NCBI GenBank assembly: GCA_007570785.1
Contig: ML660773.1
Coordinates: 87,534 to 151,533, forward strand
Direction: 5' to 3'
Source of the DNA: Antilocapra americana
Lineage: Eukaryota; Chordata; Mammalia; Artiodactyla; Antilocapridae
Length of the DNA: 64,000 nt
Shown: positions 1-9,730 of the stretch, in pieces
Layout: each line of letters opens with the position of its first letter
How positions within the stretch are numbered: position 1 is the stretch's first letter
Position numbers and translations under genes: made by a program
Notes under the pieces: model-generated
Told to the model about the DNA's origin: nothing
The model's database searches: none
Seen by the model: the letters and a program-made list of their open reading frames with translations, nothing else

Positions 1-14
1 TTTTTTTTTTTTTT
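1..14. repeat. poly(T) run at the left edge
   Basis: Fourteen T at the window edge, inside the DEFB105 intron. It is probably the A-tail of a minus-strand retroelement whose body lies to the right (decayed) or is cut off; the source is not identifiable. Confidence 0.5.
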
Positions 15-245
15 AAGGATCCATAGTTTGCTTTTAGAAAACGCTACTGCCAGTTCAAGAACTGCCCTGAGAAGTGCAGTGGGGAGTTGAGTGTCTCTCC
101 TCTTCAGGGTGGTACATAGAAGAGTCATCAAGCTTTATGATCTGCCTTGTCAAAATCCCATCTACTCTCATGTACCTGATGGAAATTGAGCCAACGTGAA
201 GAAAAAGGCCAAGACAAAATAAAACATCTTCCTGCTCGGAGCCAT
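1..245 (-). CDS. DEFB105: DEFB105, 5' part only (gene runs off the left edge)
   Basis: Beta-defensin 105, a secreted antimicrobial peptide known mainly from the male tract. Only the first coding exon is inside the window (176-245, minus strand). It codes 23 residues plus one base, starting MAPSRKMFYFVLAFFFTLAQ and ending FPS, which matches the human DEFB105 signal peptide in length and pattern (RKxFYF, then a hydrophobic stretch, then Q-x-PSG). A donor GTACAT follows the exon on the minus strand. The remaining stretch 1-175 reads as intron; the cysteine-coding exon must lie left of base 1. The ATG chosen is the one giving the family length; an upstream in-frame Met exists but would add a non-signal leader. 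A TATAAG box sits 67 bases upstream. The gene is head-to-head with DEFB106. Confidence 0.85.
176..245 (-). other. DEFB105: DEFB105 coding exon 1 (signal peptide)
   Basis: Starts with ATG at 245 (reading down) and ends at base 176, in phase 1, before a GT donor at 175-174. It codes the hydrophobic signal sequence. Confidence 0.85.
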
Positions 246-306
246 CTCTGTGGGGAGACTCTTCAGAAAGGAGATTTGGGATTCCTTTGAGAGGACGAGA
301 AGCTCC

Positions 307-312
307 CTTATA
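307..312 (-). promoter_or_regulatory. TATA box of DEFB105
   Basis: TATAAG on the minus strand. Its first base (312) is 67 bases upstream of the A of the DEFB105 ATG (245), the same spacing as the DEFB106 TATA box to its ATG. Confidence 0.55.
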
Positions 313-894
313 TTTGAAAGTAATGTGATATGCTCTTGGTCAGTGAAGTGAATCCATAAAGAAAGCACACTTACATGCTCCGTTTCCCAGGATCAAGGAG
401 CGGGGAGATGCCCTTGGCCTCCACAGGTTCCTGTGTTGCAGGAATGCCTACTGGGCTGGTAGAAGGGACGCCAGGCCAGGAGCTGAGAGACCGGGGCAGC
501 TCAGTCCTTGTCCAGGGAGTAGGAGGAAGCCTCAGCCCACTCTCCCAGCTCAGCAAGCTCATCTGTCAAGCAAGGACCATCTCACAGTTGTTGAGAGTGA
601 GCACAGTCACTCTCCTGCCTCTTCCAGCTGGTCTGAGGATCTGGTGTGAGGATGACAAGAATGTGTTGAACACGTGGAATGCTCCCAGGAGCCCTGGTGC
701 CCTGTGAGAGCTCGGTAAGTGTGGAGTGTCACTTCCCTGGCCTTCAGGTGTGATATCCCTAACTTTCCTAAGGAGAGAAGGAGGGATGGCAGCCATTTTG
801 CCAAGTTATTTCTGAGTCCTTGAGCCTGTAACAACCCCAGGGAGAAGACCAAAGTCATAACTACCACATCTATTTGATTAAGAACACGGGTATT

Positions 895-1017
895 GGGACT
901 TCCTTGGTGGTCTGGTGGTTAGTACTCCTTCCACTGCAGGGAACCTGGGTTCGATCCCTGGTTGGGGAACTAAGATACCACAAGCCTCAAGGTTTGGACA
1001 AAAAAATAAATAAAGCT
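895..1017 (+). repeat. CHR-type tRNA-Glu SINE
   Basis: Begins GGGACTTCCTTGGTGGTCTG, contains the B-box-like GGTTCGATCCCTGG and the GGGGAACTAAGAT block, and ends in an A-rich AAATAAATAAAG tail. Confidence 0.75.
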
Positions 1018-1106
1018 ACGAAAATGGATGAAATAACCTAGGGAGCTAATAGAGAAAAACAAAACAAAACACAAAACCATGGGTATTAAAAGTTATACCC
1101 ATATTA

Positions 1107-1361
1107 GGCTTCCCTGGTGGCTCAGTGGTATAGAATCTGCCTGCCAATGCAGGAGACACGGGTTCAATCCCTGGTCTAGGAAGATCCCACATGCCCCAGA
1201 GCAACTCAGCCCATTAGCCACAACTACTGAGCTTATGCTCTAGAGCCTGTGCTGCACAGCAAGAGAAGCCACTGCACTGAGGAGCCCTCACTTGCCACAA
1301 CCAGAGAAAGCCCGCATGCAGCAATGAAGGCCCAGTACAACCAAAAAAGTAAATACATTTA
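1107..1361 (+). repeat. CHR-2-like SINE, long form
   Basis: tRNA-derived head (GGCTTCCCTGGTGGCTCAGT) followed by the CHR-type body with repeated CCACAACTACTGAG and AGAAAGCCCGCATGCAGCAA motifs, then an A-rich end. Confidence 0.75.
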
Positions 1362-2257
1362 AAAAATCAATGAGATGACAAGATAATAAGATAAATGAAA
1401 CTATCACTGAAAATATCCAGAAGTTTATCTTTTCTTGGGGGTTTCAGTCTGCTTAGGTGAGGTTGGAAGGGAATAAGAGAAAACACACTGTTTTGGTCAA
1501 TCATTCCTAACCGGATATGCATAAAGAAATGTCTAACATAAACATACTGACAGAGGCCAAAGTTAGATAAGGTATTCCCCAATTGCTTTTTAAAATACAG
1601 TTTTTAGTTTGGAACAATTTTAGATTTCCTGGAAAGTTGCAAAGACAGCACAGAGCGTGACCACCTACCCACTACCCCCAGCGCCTCCAATGTTAATGTC
1701 CATGTTACTCACGTTAATAACCATGGTTCACTTGTCAAAACAGAGAAAGTAATAGTAGGACATGACCACATGGTAAATGCCAGGACTCCAGTTTCTCTGA
1801 TGTTTTCTCCTGACTGGGACTGGGTTCGGGGTTTGGAGAAGGAGAGCGCAAGAGTGGGGTGTCCTTTCCAGCCCTTCTGTCACATCAGGGTTACCGAATG
1901 TGACGGACCCCTCCTGAGACTGACCTTGACCACCTCATAGGCTGTGCCTGCCAGGCTCCCCCAGTCTTATGCGATTGTTCTTCTCCTTCCACAGTCTGTT
2001 CTTTGGAAGCAACTCACTTTCCTTTAAACTGAAATAATTAAGCTCTGCTCCTGGATCGGGAGTATCCACAAGTACTGATTGAAATTCTTCTGCTCAGAAA
2101 CGTGTCTGTTTTCTCGAATGTATTTATATGTTCAGTCGCTTATTGATATCAGCAGAACATGAGGAAGTGAACTGGTGAGCTTATCCAGATCACGTATGAA
2201 AACCACCCTTCCATAACATAGCTTTTGAGGCGTTTGTGGTTGGCTTGTTGTTGTTGA

Positions 2258-2350
2258 CTTAATTTTTATAGGAGTATAGTTGCTCTACAGTGTCATGTTA
2301 GTTTCTGCTGTATGGCAAAGTGATTCAGTCATAAGTATACAGATATCCCC
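2258..2350. repeat. L1 3'-end remnant
   Basis: Contains the artiodactyl L1 3' UTR motif GTTAGTTTCTGCTGTATGGC followed by AAAGTGATTCAGTCATA. Short and diverged; it lies about 280 bases upstream of the DEFB106 TATA box. Confidence 0.6.
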
Positions 2351-2633
2351 TCTTTGGGGGAGGTTTATGGTTGTTTCAACAAATACTTCTAAGGTATCCT
2401 GACATAGCAGTCATCATAGCAGTGGGGCAATGTGGGTGGATGCATATCCCCCCTTTCCATGTTTTCCTAAAGAGACGCATCGCACTTCCTCTCTCCCAAG
2501 GGGGAGGGTTAAAGTGGACAGTTCAGGTCTTTCACTCCACCCAAGTGTCCGTGGCCTACCTGGAGAGGAGCACAGGCACATCTTTGCTTCTGCCATGCCT
2601 CACCGATCAAGAGGTTATCGGGCTGGAGAAATT

Positions 2634-2639
2634 TATAAA
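2634..2639 (+). promoter_or_regulatory. TATA box of DEFB106
   Basis: TATAAA, 67 bases upstream of the DEFB106 ATG. Spacing is suitable for a start site about 35 bases before the ATG. Confidence 0.6.
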
Positions 2640-2700
2640 TGTGGGTGCTGGCTGCTCCTTCCTCGTGATCACTGTGCTGATCTCTCAAGACCTGCAAGTC

Positions 2701-2749
2701 ATGAGGACATCCCTCTTTCTCTTTGCTGTCTTCTTCTTTCTGGCCCCAG
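2701..2749 (+). other. DEFB106: DEFB106 coding exon 1 (signal peptide)
   Basis: Sixteen codons plus one base; donor GTAAAATG begins at 2750. The first in-frame ATG gives the family-length signal peptide. Confidence 0.92.
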
Positions 2750-5439
2750 GTAAAATGAGCACTTTGGCAGGGAAGGTTATCTGAGGTGGAGGCCTAGAGA
2801 GAGGATCTGTGTCAGTGAGCTCTGGGGCACAGTCAGCTCTGGAATGCTGTGACCCCCTCAGCCCAGGAGCCCTGCGGAGGGGACCAGAGGCTCTTTCCTC
2901 TAATGCCTCTGCTGCAAATCCTTTGCCTTTGTTGTTGTCTAGAATGGGCTGTCACAGGTTTGAAGACATCACGATATGCCAGAAAAGATACCTTTTGGTC
3001 CTCCCCAGTCTTAACGCTCACTAACAAAAACTTGGAAAAAAAAATTAAAAGCAAGGTTAGCCACTGATGGATCTCTTAAAAAATAGTTGTGATAGAAATT
3101 AAGACCGGGAGGGAAGAGAGACAGAGGAAGGAAGAAATGGATGAGAAAAGGGGGTGGAGCTTGTAGACACTATCACGCTGGTCATGATGTTAGCACTTAA
3201 AACAGGAAAGCTTAAACTGCTGTTCCTTAATCACAGGCTGTAGTGCTGGATGCTGAGACGAAGCCGTCATGTAATGAAATGCATTTTTATCTCCAGTGCC
3301 AGAGCCTTTAAGGGAGACTGTGCCTTACCTCTGATTTAGTGATATTCATATCAACCCTCTTTGGCTTGGAAGGCCAAGCCAAATATATGTTACATGTTAC
3401 ATACATGTTACCTAATTCAGTACATGAATACATGTTATGTGTATTTCACAGCTGTCGAAGTTAAACTTTAAATAGGCTGAACAGCTCCTCAAAGTCCTGC
3501 AGAGAAGCAGGAGGGAAGCCAGGACGTTCTGAAGCTGGATCTGTCTCGCCCTAGTGAGGGGAAAGGTTCTTTCCCAGTCAGAACCCCCCTCATCAACCCC
3601 AGGACTCCCAAGGGCTCCATCTGGATCCCACCCAAAATTGTAGTCCAAGGCTAGGCTCGTCCCACCTCCCAGAGACTTGAACGAAGGGCTTTCTGGAACC
3701 GACACTGAGTCCGAGTTTGTGCCAAATGCCAGTGATACCCTGACATGATGCTCAGAAGTCCCATGGCAGCTGGGTCTGTCTCTGGTCTGCTCTGCAGTCA
3801 CCCTGTGTGAGCGGATTCTGGGACAAGTACACGTGTGGGGGTCTAGCACCTACACTGTTCCTTCCATTGGCTTTGGTGGACATGCTGGAAACTGACCAAG
3901 GCGCCCTTTCTAGATCACTCATGCTTAGTGAACACAAGATGATATACTGTAAAGTCATCTAACGTAACTAAATGAAAGTGACCGATAATGAGCCAGGCAG
4001 GCACGGGGTTGTCACCCTCTAGATGCTGTCTGTGATGATCCAGAAGCAGCCCTGTAGGCACGAGGGCATGTGCTCGTTCCAGAGGCTTTCTCTTTCTGGG
4101 CCATCACTGTGAACTGGACCTAATACAAGGACTCTTGTCAGAGTGAGGTCCAGCGCCCCTGGCCTGAGACAGCCCTCTACTGTTAGGACAGCAGAGGGAG
4201 TGTAGTTTCGTGGGGTGGGAGCCAGCGTTCACTGAGCTTTGAAATACTGGGGTGTTTAAACTTATAAACTTACATGCTGATGCTCAAATGATTAGCATGC
4301 ATGCTGACACTAATCCAGCTGGTTTTAATTTTATAGGTATGTGAATTAGGTGCCTTTATATGTTGACATGAATTGCAATTTGTGTACATCTGACACTTTC
4401 ATTAGATACACCCAAATTGTGCAACTCTAAAATGTTGATACTGCTAAGATGCACTACCTGAGGAATTCCCTGGCAGGCCAGTGGTTAAGACTCTATGCTT
4501 CCACTGCAGGGTCATGGGTGTGATCCCTGGTTGGGGAACTAAGATCTTGCATGGGATGGCGTGGCCAAAAAAATAAAAAATAAGCAAAACAAAATGTTAA
4601 AAAAAAGAAAAGATGAACTGCCTATCTTTAAGTTGCAACTGGCTACTCCAATGATTGCTCTTCATCGAGTACTAAGGCCAGAACTGGCCTCCAGTGCAGA
4701 GCAGCAGAAGGAAAGTCTGGGAGAACCACTCCCAACACAGTCCACCTTCCTGGTCTTGAACACTTTTGATGGAAGGTGGCGAGAAAATGAGAAGAGCCTC
4801 TTGAAGCAATCTCTCAATTTCTGTCCACCACAGTAAATGTTTTGCTTTCTATGCATTTACTTCTTTTCACTGGGACATCTCAGGATGAGCCTCAGGTCTT
4901 GCTCCACCCCCACCAGATAGCATTTGGAGAGTGTGTTGGGAAAGCTTACCAACACTGGTGTTTATAAGAACAAGTTGATGATGTCCCAACAGATTTTGAT
5001 AAAATAACATTAGCTTCTGTTTCCCAAAGCTCCCCCTCTCCCCAACCCAATCTAATCCGACATGCTGGAAGACGAATCTGTCCTTCCTGGCCTTTCATCC
5101 TGTGTGACAAAACGACAGTAAAGTCAAATGGGAAACACTCCCCCACTGCCATCTCACTTACTGAGATGAGGCACTATAACAACTCATAAAGAAATCCTCA
5201 CTGGTTAATTAAATGACCGTACCTGGTAACTAGGCATCTGCAAGAGAAGAATTAATCCAGGTGGCTCTTTCCCTCCTTGTGTAGCCAGGAGTGGATTTTT
5301 TGACGAGAAGTGCTACAGGCTTAAAGGGAAGTGCATGGTGTCTTGTCAGATAAATGAAGAACTACTAGGTCTCTGCCAGAAGTCTCTGAAATGCTGTGTG
5401 GCACTCCAACCGTGTGGGATAAATAAGGAAGGCAGTTAA
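2701..5439 (+). CDS. DEFB106: DEFB106, beta-defensin 106 (complete, two exons)
   Basis: Secreted beta-defensin, known from human and mouse as an epididymal antimicrobial and heparin-binding peptide. Coding exons are 2701-2749 and 5285-5439, joined in phase 1; the product is 67 residues (human 65). Exon 1 codes MRTSLFLFAVFFFLAP, nearly the human signal sequence. Exon 2 codes the defensin domain with spacing C-x6-C-x3-C-x9-C-x5-CC (cysteines at about 26, 33, 37, 47, 53, 54). It also carries the extra seventh Cys in the family's QPCG tail. The motif FFDEKC just before the first Cys and CQKSLKCC are shared with human DEFB106. Donor GTAAAA and acceptor TTGTGTAG are intact. No frameshift or lost cysteine. 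Polyadenylation signal at 5513. Confidence 0.95.
2750..5284 (+). other. DEFB106 intron
   Basis: About 2.5 kb phase-1 intron. It holds one CHR SINE (4461-4584). The rest (2750-4460 and 4585-5270) shows no recognisable gene or young repeat; reading frames there are short and lack splice context. Confidence 0.8.
4461..4584 (+). repeat. CHR-type SINE in DEFB106 intron
   Basis: Starts AGGAATTCCCTGGCAGGCCA, contains TGATCCCTGGTTGGGGAACT and ends in an A-rich AAATAAAAAATAAG tail. Confidence 0.75.
5285..5439 (+). other. DEFB106: DEFB106 coding exon 2 (defensin domain)
   Basis: Acceptor AG at 5283-5284; the exon completes the split codon (Ala17) and runs 50 codons to TAA at 5437-5439. Confidence 0.93.
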
Positions 5440-5512
5440 GATCCCAGAGCGTGAACACGGATGACCCAAGATCCATCTTTTTTTACTCTGGCCTCCAGTA
5501 AGAAGACGCTTT

Positions 5513-5518
5513 AATAAA
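5513..5518 (+). terminator. DEFB106 polyadenylation signal
   Basis: AATAAA 74 bases after the DEFB106 stop codon, the first canonical signal downstream. Confidence 0.65.
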
Positions 5519-5539
5519 AATAAATGACTATCTTTGATC

Positions 5540-6950
5540 CCTTTGTCAAGTGCTTCACTTAGGGGAATATGAGTAGCTAACCTTGATGGTCCCCAACTCT
5601 TGGCTTAATTTTCTGTAGTTTTTTGATAAGGGGCTTGTCCTGATATTTCTCTTTAAAAGAGGACTAGAAGTTATTGTAATCAACAAACCTCTAGTTCACT
5701 CTCAGACCGTCATCAGCCTCTACCAACCTACTGAGATAGATAGATGACAGATAGATGATGGGTAGCTAGAGAAATGAACACATATCCAGATGGATAATTA
5801 TACTGATGATATATGAATACAATCAATTTATCAGGCACTATCCTGTTACACACTGGTCTGAATTTATCATCTTGACTCCTTGCCTTTAATTGTAATTGGA
5901 GACAGTTCCTGTGGACTTGTTCCTTATCTGTAAGTCTGGAATCAAATTTGCTGATGGGCACAGAGATTGTCAATATCTCTATAATTGCTAGTAGCTCCAG
6001 TGACCAGGATTCTGGTCCCACATTGACGTTCTACTATTTTCCTAGGAACTAGCTAACCACCAGATCACCTTCTGACTCTAGACTCTCAAGTTCAGTCCTT
6101 ACTTGAACTAGGTAATATGCGAGCTAAGGACTCATGACCAGTAAGGACTCCCTGCCATGTTCCCTAGGCTTAAGATCCAACCTGGGTTCCCTGCTGGGTC
6201 AGAAATCTTGCCTTACCTCCCTTTTAATTCCTCAAGGTCAATGTGCTTAATCCTATCGGAATCAATGCCCCTTTTAATGACATCTTTCTGTTTTGAGACA
6301 ATTGTGGAGTCACACATGACTATAAACAAATAACACAGGAATATCTTCAGCAGGTAGGGCTACGCAAAAAGTTCTTAGACTTGCTAAAAAAAACCCCCAA
6401 GATCCATAAAAAGAAAATACATGCAACCTCACAAAATTTGCTCTGCAAAATATCCTGTTAAGAGTTTAAAAAGAGGAACCATGAATTGGGGATAAATGTC
6501 TGAAAACCATATATCCAGACAAATAACTAATATCAAGAATATATCAAGGATTCTCAAAACTCATTAGTAAGAACAAACAAAAAGCAACCCAATTAGAAAA
6601 TAAACATGGGACAAATATTTTCAATTAGAAAATAAACATGTGACAGATATTTTACTGATAGATGTTAAATATCATTAACATTTAGAGAGTTGCAAATTAA
6701 AATCACAATGAACCATCAATATACTCTTACCAGAATGTCAAAAAAAAATGCTGAAAAGATGCAGTAGTTGTACTCTAGGACATTTATTGAGATAAACTAT
6801 GAGAACTTGTGTGAGGCTTTATGTTAATCTGACTGGGAGTTGGGCTGAGTTTACTCTTTGTTGCAGCTGTGTCAGAAGCTTCAGCTTCCTCTGACATCCT
6901 TGTTTTTGTCTTCCCTGGTATTTTTGGGTTCCCTGGAAACAACTCATTTT
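5540..6950. other. Intergenic region after DEFB106
   Basis: AT-rich, no gene seen. It has a short GATA-type microsatellite at about 5733-5765 and a nearly repeated phrase (AATTAGAAAATAAACATG) at about 6591 and 6624, suggesting a small local duplication. 6350-6760 reads like a very old, diverged L1. Confidence 0.5.
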
Positions 6951-6996
6951 TATTTATGTTTTATTTAACTATTTTGTACTGCAATATAGCTGATTG

Positions 6997-7236
6997 GAGG
7001 AGGGCATGGCAACCCACTCCAGTAAAAGAGCTTCCCTGGTGGCTCAGTGGTAAAGAATCTGCTTGCAATGTAGGAGACCCGGGTTGTCTCCCTGGATCAG
7101 GAAGATCCCTTGGAGGAGGGCATGGCAACCCACTCTGGTATTCTTGCCTGGAGAAGCCCATGGACAGAGAAGCCTGACTGGCTATGTCCATAGGGTTGCA
7201 AAGAGTCAGACATGACTGAAGCAACTTAGCACTCAT
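6997..7236 (+). repeat. Bov-tA SINE nested in L1
   Basis: tRNA-derived head GCTTCCCTGGTGGCTCAGTG at 7030 plus the GGCAACCCACTCTGGTATTC body. The L1 phrase ATAGCTGATT occurs on both sides (ending at 6996 and starting at 7237), the target-site duplication. Confidence 0.8.
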
Positions 7237-7290
7237 AGCTGATTAACAATGCTGTCATGGTCTCAAGTGAACAGCTAAGGGATTCAGCCA

Positions 7291-7473
7291 AACCTCTTTG
7301 CGACCCCATGGGCTGTAGCCCTCCAGGCTCCTCTGTCCATGGGATATTCCAGGCAAGAATACTGGAATGAGTTGCCATGTCCTCCTCCAAGGGATCTTCC
7401 TAACCTAGGAACTGAACCCACATCTCCTGCATTGGTAGGCAGATTCTTTACCACTGAGCCACCTGGGAAGACC
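7291..7473 (-). repeat. Bov-tA SINE nested in L1, opposite strand
   Basis: Reverse-complement Bov-tA: begins CTCTTTGCGACCCCATGGGC and ends at the head CCACTGAGCCACCTGGGAAG. It splits the L1 phrase GGGATTCAGCCA...ATACAAGTATCC. Confidence 0.8.
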
Positions 7474-7760
7474 ATACAAGTATCCATTCTTTCCCATCTC
7501 CCTTCCCATCCAAGCTGCCACATGACGTTGAGCAGAGTTCCCTATTCTATACAGGTCCTTTTTTTAATCCGTTTTAAATGCAGTAGTGTGTGCATGTCCA
7601 TCGCAAACTTCCCCTGGCAACCATAAGTTCATTCTCTAAGTCTGTGAGTCTGTTTCTCTTTTGTACATAAGTTCATTTGTATCATGTCTTTTTAGATTCT
7701 GCATATAAGGGATGCCATATGATGTTTCTACTTCCCTGTCTGACTCACTGCACTCAAACA

Positions 7761-8315
7761 AGTCCTTTTTAAATAGTTTGTACATGCAGCTTTTGCATCT
7801 GTGACCTGTTGTTCCTATACTGGAGCCCCATGGACATGGGGAAGGGAAGCACTTTATAATCTTACAATTAAAGCCCAGTCCTTCCCTGCTCTGTGTCTCT
7901 GCAGGGCCACCTTCACAAGCATTTCTCAGCCTATCCCTCCTTCTCTCCCCCTACTGAGGTGAGCAGGAAGGCTAGTGGGGCGAGGGTTGGGGGCAAGCCC
8001 TTTCTCCAGGATGGGTCGTGGCTCTAGTGATGCTCTCCCCCGGGAGTGAGCGCTTATAGAGAATTCTCTGGATGTATTTCACACAATTACTCTTCCTTTC
8101 TTCCTGCCAGAGTCAGTGGGGGTTTGTTTTTGGTTTTTCCACTGGGATAACTTGGTGGGTTTCCTGGAGTTAAAACCCAGGAGGAGAGGGCTGGATCTTG
8201 GCCTGGGGCATTCAGGACTTTCCACCTCTCCTTCTCATCAGACTCTTGCAGCTTGTCAGACCTTGGATTTAGGCTGTCTTTTCCCTAAGCCTCATCATCA
8301 AAGATCACTAGGCCT
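7761..8315. other. Unique intergenic sequence
   Basis: No repeat or gene recognised. A frame at 8116-8325 is open but has no splice context or homology I know. Confidence 0.4.
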
Positions 8316-8617
8316 AAGCTGTTGACTTGGAGAAGGCACTGGAGACCCACTCCAGTATTCTTGCCTGGAAAAATCCCATGGACAGAGGAGCCTGGTGGGC
8401 TGCAGTCCACGGGGTCGCTGAGTCGGACATGACTGAGCGACTTCATTTTCCCTTTTTACTTTCATGCATTGGAGAAAGAAATGGAAACCCACTCCAGTGT
8501 TCTTGCCTGGAGAATCCCAGGGACGGGGGAGCCTAGTGGGCTGCTATCTATGGGGTCGCACAGAGTCAGATATGACTGAGTGACTGAACTGAACTGAGCT
8601 GAACTGAAGCTGTTGAC
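8316..8617 (+). repeat. Bov-A2 dimer with target-site duplication
   Basis: Two Bov-A monomers in tandem (8328-8460 and about 8466-8600), each with the CCACTCCAGTNTTCTTGCCT block. AAGCTGTTGACT is present at 8316-8327 and again at 8606-8617, so this dimer inserted into sequence directly before an older monomer. Confidence 0.75.
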
Positions 8618-8747
8618 TGGAGCAGGAAATGGCAACCCGCTCCAGTATTCTTGCCTAGAGGATCCCGTGGACAGAGGAGCCTGGTGGGCTGCTGTCCATG
8701 GGGTTGCAGAGTCAGATGTGACTGAAGCGACTTAGCATGCATGCATG
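8618..8747 (+). repeat. Bov-A monomer (insertion target of the dimer)
   Basis: Third Bov-A unit, starting GGAGCAGGAAATGGCAACCC and ending GACTGAAGCGACTTAGCATG, with a CATGCATG tail. Confidence 0.75.
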
Positions 8748-9423
8748 TTGACCGTCAGGCAGAGTCCATGGATTACCCCCGTGGGCGCTCCATTTTGTCT
8801 GCCGCGCTGCAGTCCCAGGCTCTTCCTACCCACCCCCACCCTGTCTCCATGGAGGTCAGGCCCAAAACAGGGTCGCAGACTCTCCCTGCCCAGTCCTGCC
8901 CCGCCCTTTAGCCTCCGAAGGCACGTACTGCGTCAGCGTCTTTCTCTCCTGATCCCTTTCACCTGCTCCTTGGAAGTGCCCGTTGTCCTCATCCCCCAGG
9001 TTTTCTGTGCTGAGCTCCCTCCCGCCTTCACACCATCCTCCTCTTTCACATTCTGTGCTTATGGATCTCCATATGTTTGTTTCAGAGTGGTCCTGGGAAT
9101 GACAGACTGCGTACCCGTTTGCCTCTGCTATAATGACAACAAGAAGCCCCAGGCTGCAATTTACCTGGAGCAATTTAATGCCAGTTGAACTGAAACAGAA
9201 CGGCAAGGCCTTTCATCTGAATCAAAGAATACCTTAGAGATCATCTAGATCCAATTCTTGTTTCAGATGGGGAAACAAGTGGAGGCACAAACAGCTCCTC
9301 ATCGAGAGTCTTTTCCGTACAGTAATTCACCCCCTCCCCATCCTGAGCACTGTCTCTAGGCCACTAGCACGGTCCCTAGCACCTGCCTTCGTGCTGCATG
9401 AGTCCTCACCATAAATGCTGCTT
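8748..9423. other. Unique intergenic sequence upstream of DEFB104
   Basis: Pyrimidine-rich around 8760-9060; open frames of about 110-150 residues on both strands overlap here but are low-complexity and have no splice sites or homology I recognise. No gene called. Confidence 0.4.
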
Positions 9424-9543
9424 TTTAAAATTCTTTTGGCCATGTTCCACTGCATGTGAGATCTTAGTTTCTGGACCAGGGGTCAGACCTGCATCTCCTG
9501 CATTGAAATAGAGTTTTAATGACTAGACTACCAAGGAAGTCCC
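9424..9543 (-). repeat. CHR-type SINE, minus strand
   Basis: Reads in reverse: T-rich start, TTGGCCATG, GAGATCTTAGTTTCTGGACC, and ends CTACCAAGGAAGTCCC. It lies about 130 bases upstream of the DEFB104 ATG, so it may border or form part of the promoter. Confidence 0.7.
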
Positions 9544-9592
9544 AATAAACGCTGTTTTTGATAGGCGTGAGCAGTCTACAGCATCACTCTGC

Positions 9593-9598
9593 GATAAA
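9593..9598 (+). promoter_or_regulatory. Possible weak TATA-like box of DEFB104
   Basis: GATAAA about 80 bases upstream of the DEFB104 ATG. No better TATA box is visible; this is a weak call. Confidence 0.25.
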
Positions 9599-9672
9599 CA
9601 GAGCTGCTCCTCTCCTGCCCTGTGGTGACTCCTGCAGAATCATTTCTGTGTCTCTCCAATGACCAAAGGACC

Positions 9673-9730
9673 ATGAGGATCCTTGTCCTGCTGTTAAGCA
9701 CTTTTCTTCTGCTCTCCCAAGGTTCTCCAA
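9673..9730 (+). other. DEFB104: DEFB104 coding exon 1 (signal peptide)
   Basis: Nineteen codons plus one base; donor GTAAAA at 9731. Reading through the donor gives only a short meaningless tail, so splicing here is expected. Confidence 0.88.

Larger units (their letters stand above)
246..2633. other. Divergent intergenic region between DEFB105 and DEFB106
   Basis: About 2.4 kb separating two head-to-head defensin genes. It contains two SINEs (895-1361) and an L1 remnant (2258-2350). The segments 380-890 and 1370-2250 look like unique sequence without a gene-like reading frame; short frames there are not supported by splice sites or homology I recognise. Confidence 0.6.
6951..7760. repeat. 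L1 3' UTR fragment carrying two nested SINEs
   Basis: Recognised by the ordered motifs GCTGATTAACAATGCTGTCA, ACAAGTATCCATTCTTTCCC, CATCCAAGCTGCCACATGAC, GTGTGCATGTCCATCGCAAA and TCTAAGTCTGTGAGTCTGTT. Two Bov-tA elements interrupt it, so the L1 is older than both. Confidence 0.75.

Noticed and set aside
8745..9206. Overlapping frames of 147 (plus) and 116 (minus) residues
   Set aside because: Pyrimidine-rich sequence without donor, acceptor or family motif; partly SINE at the left end.
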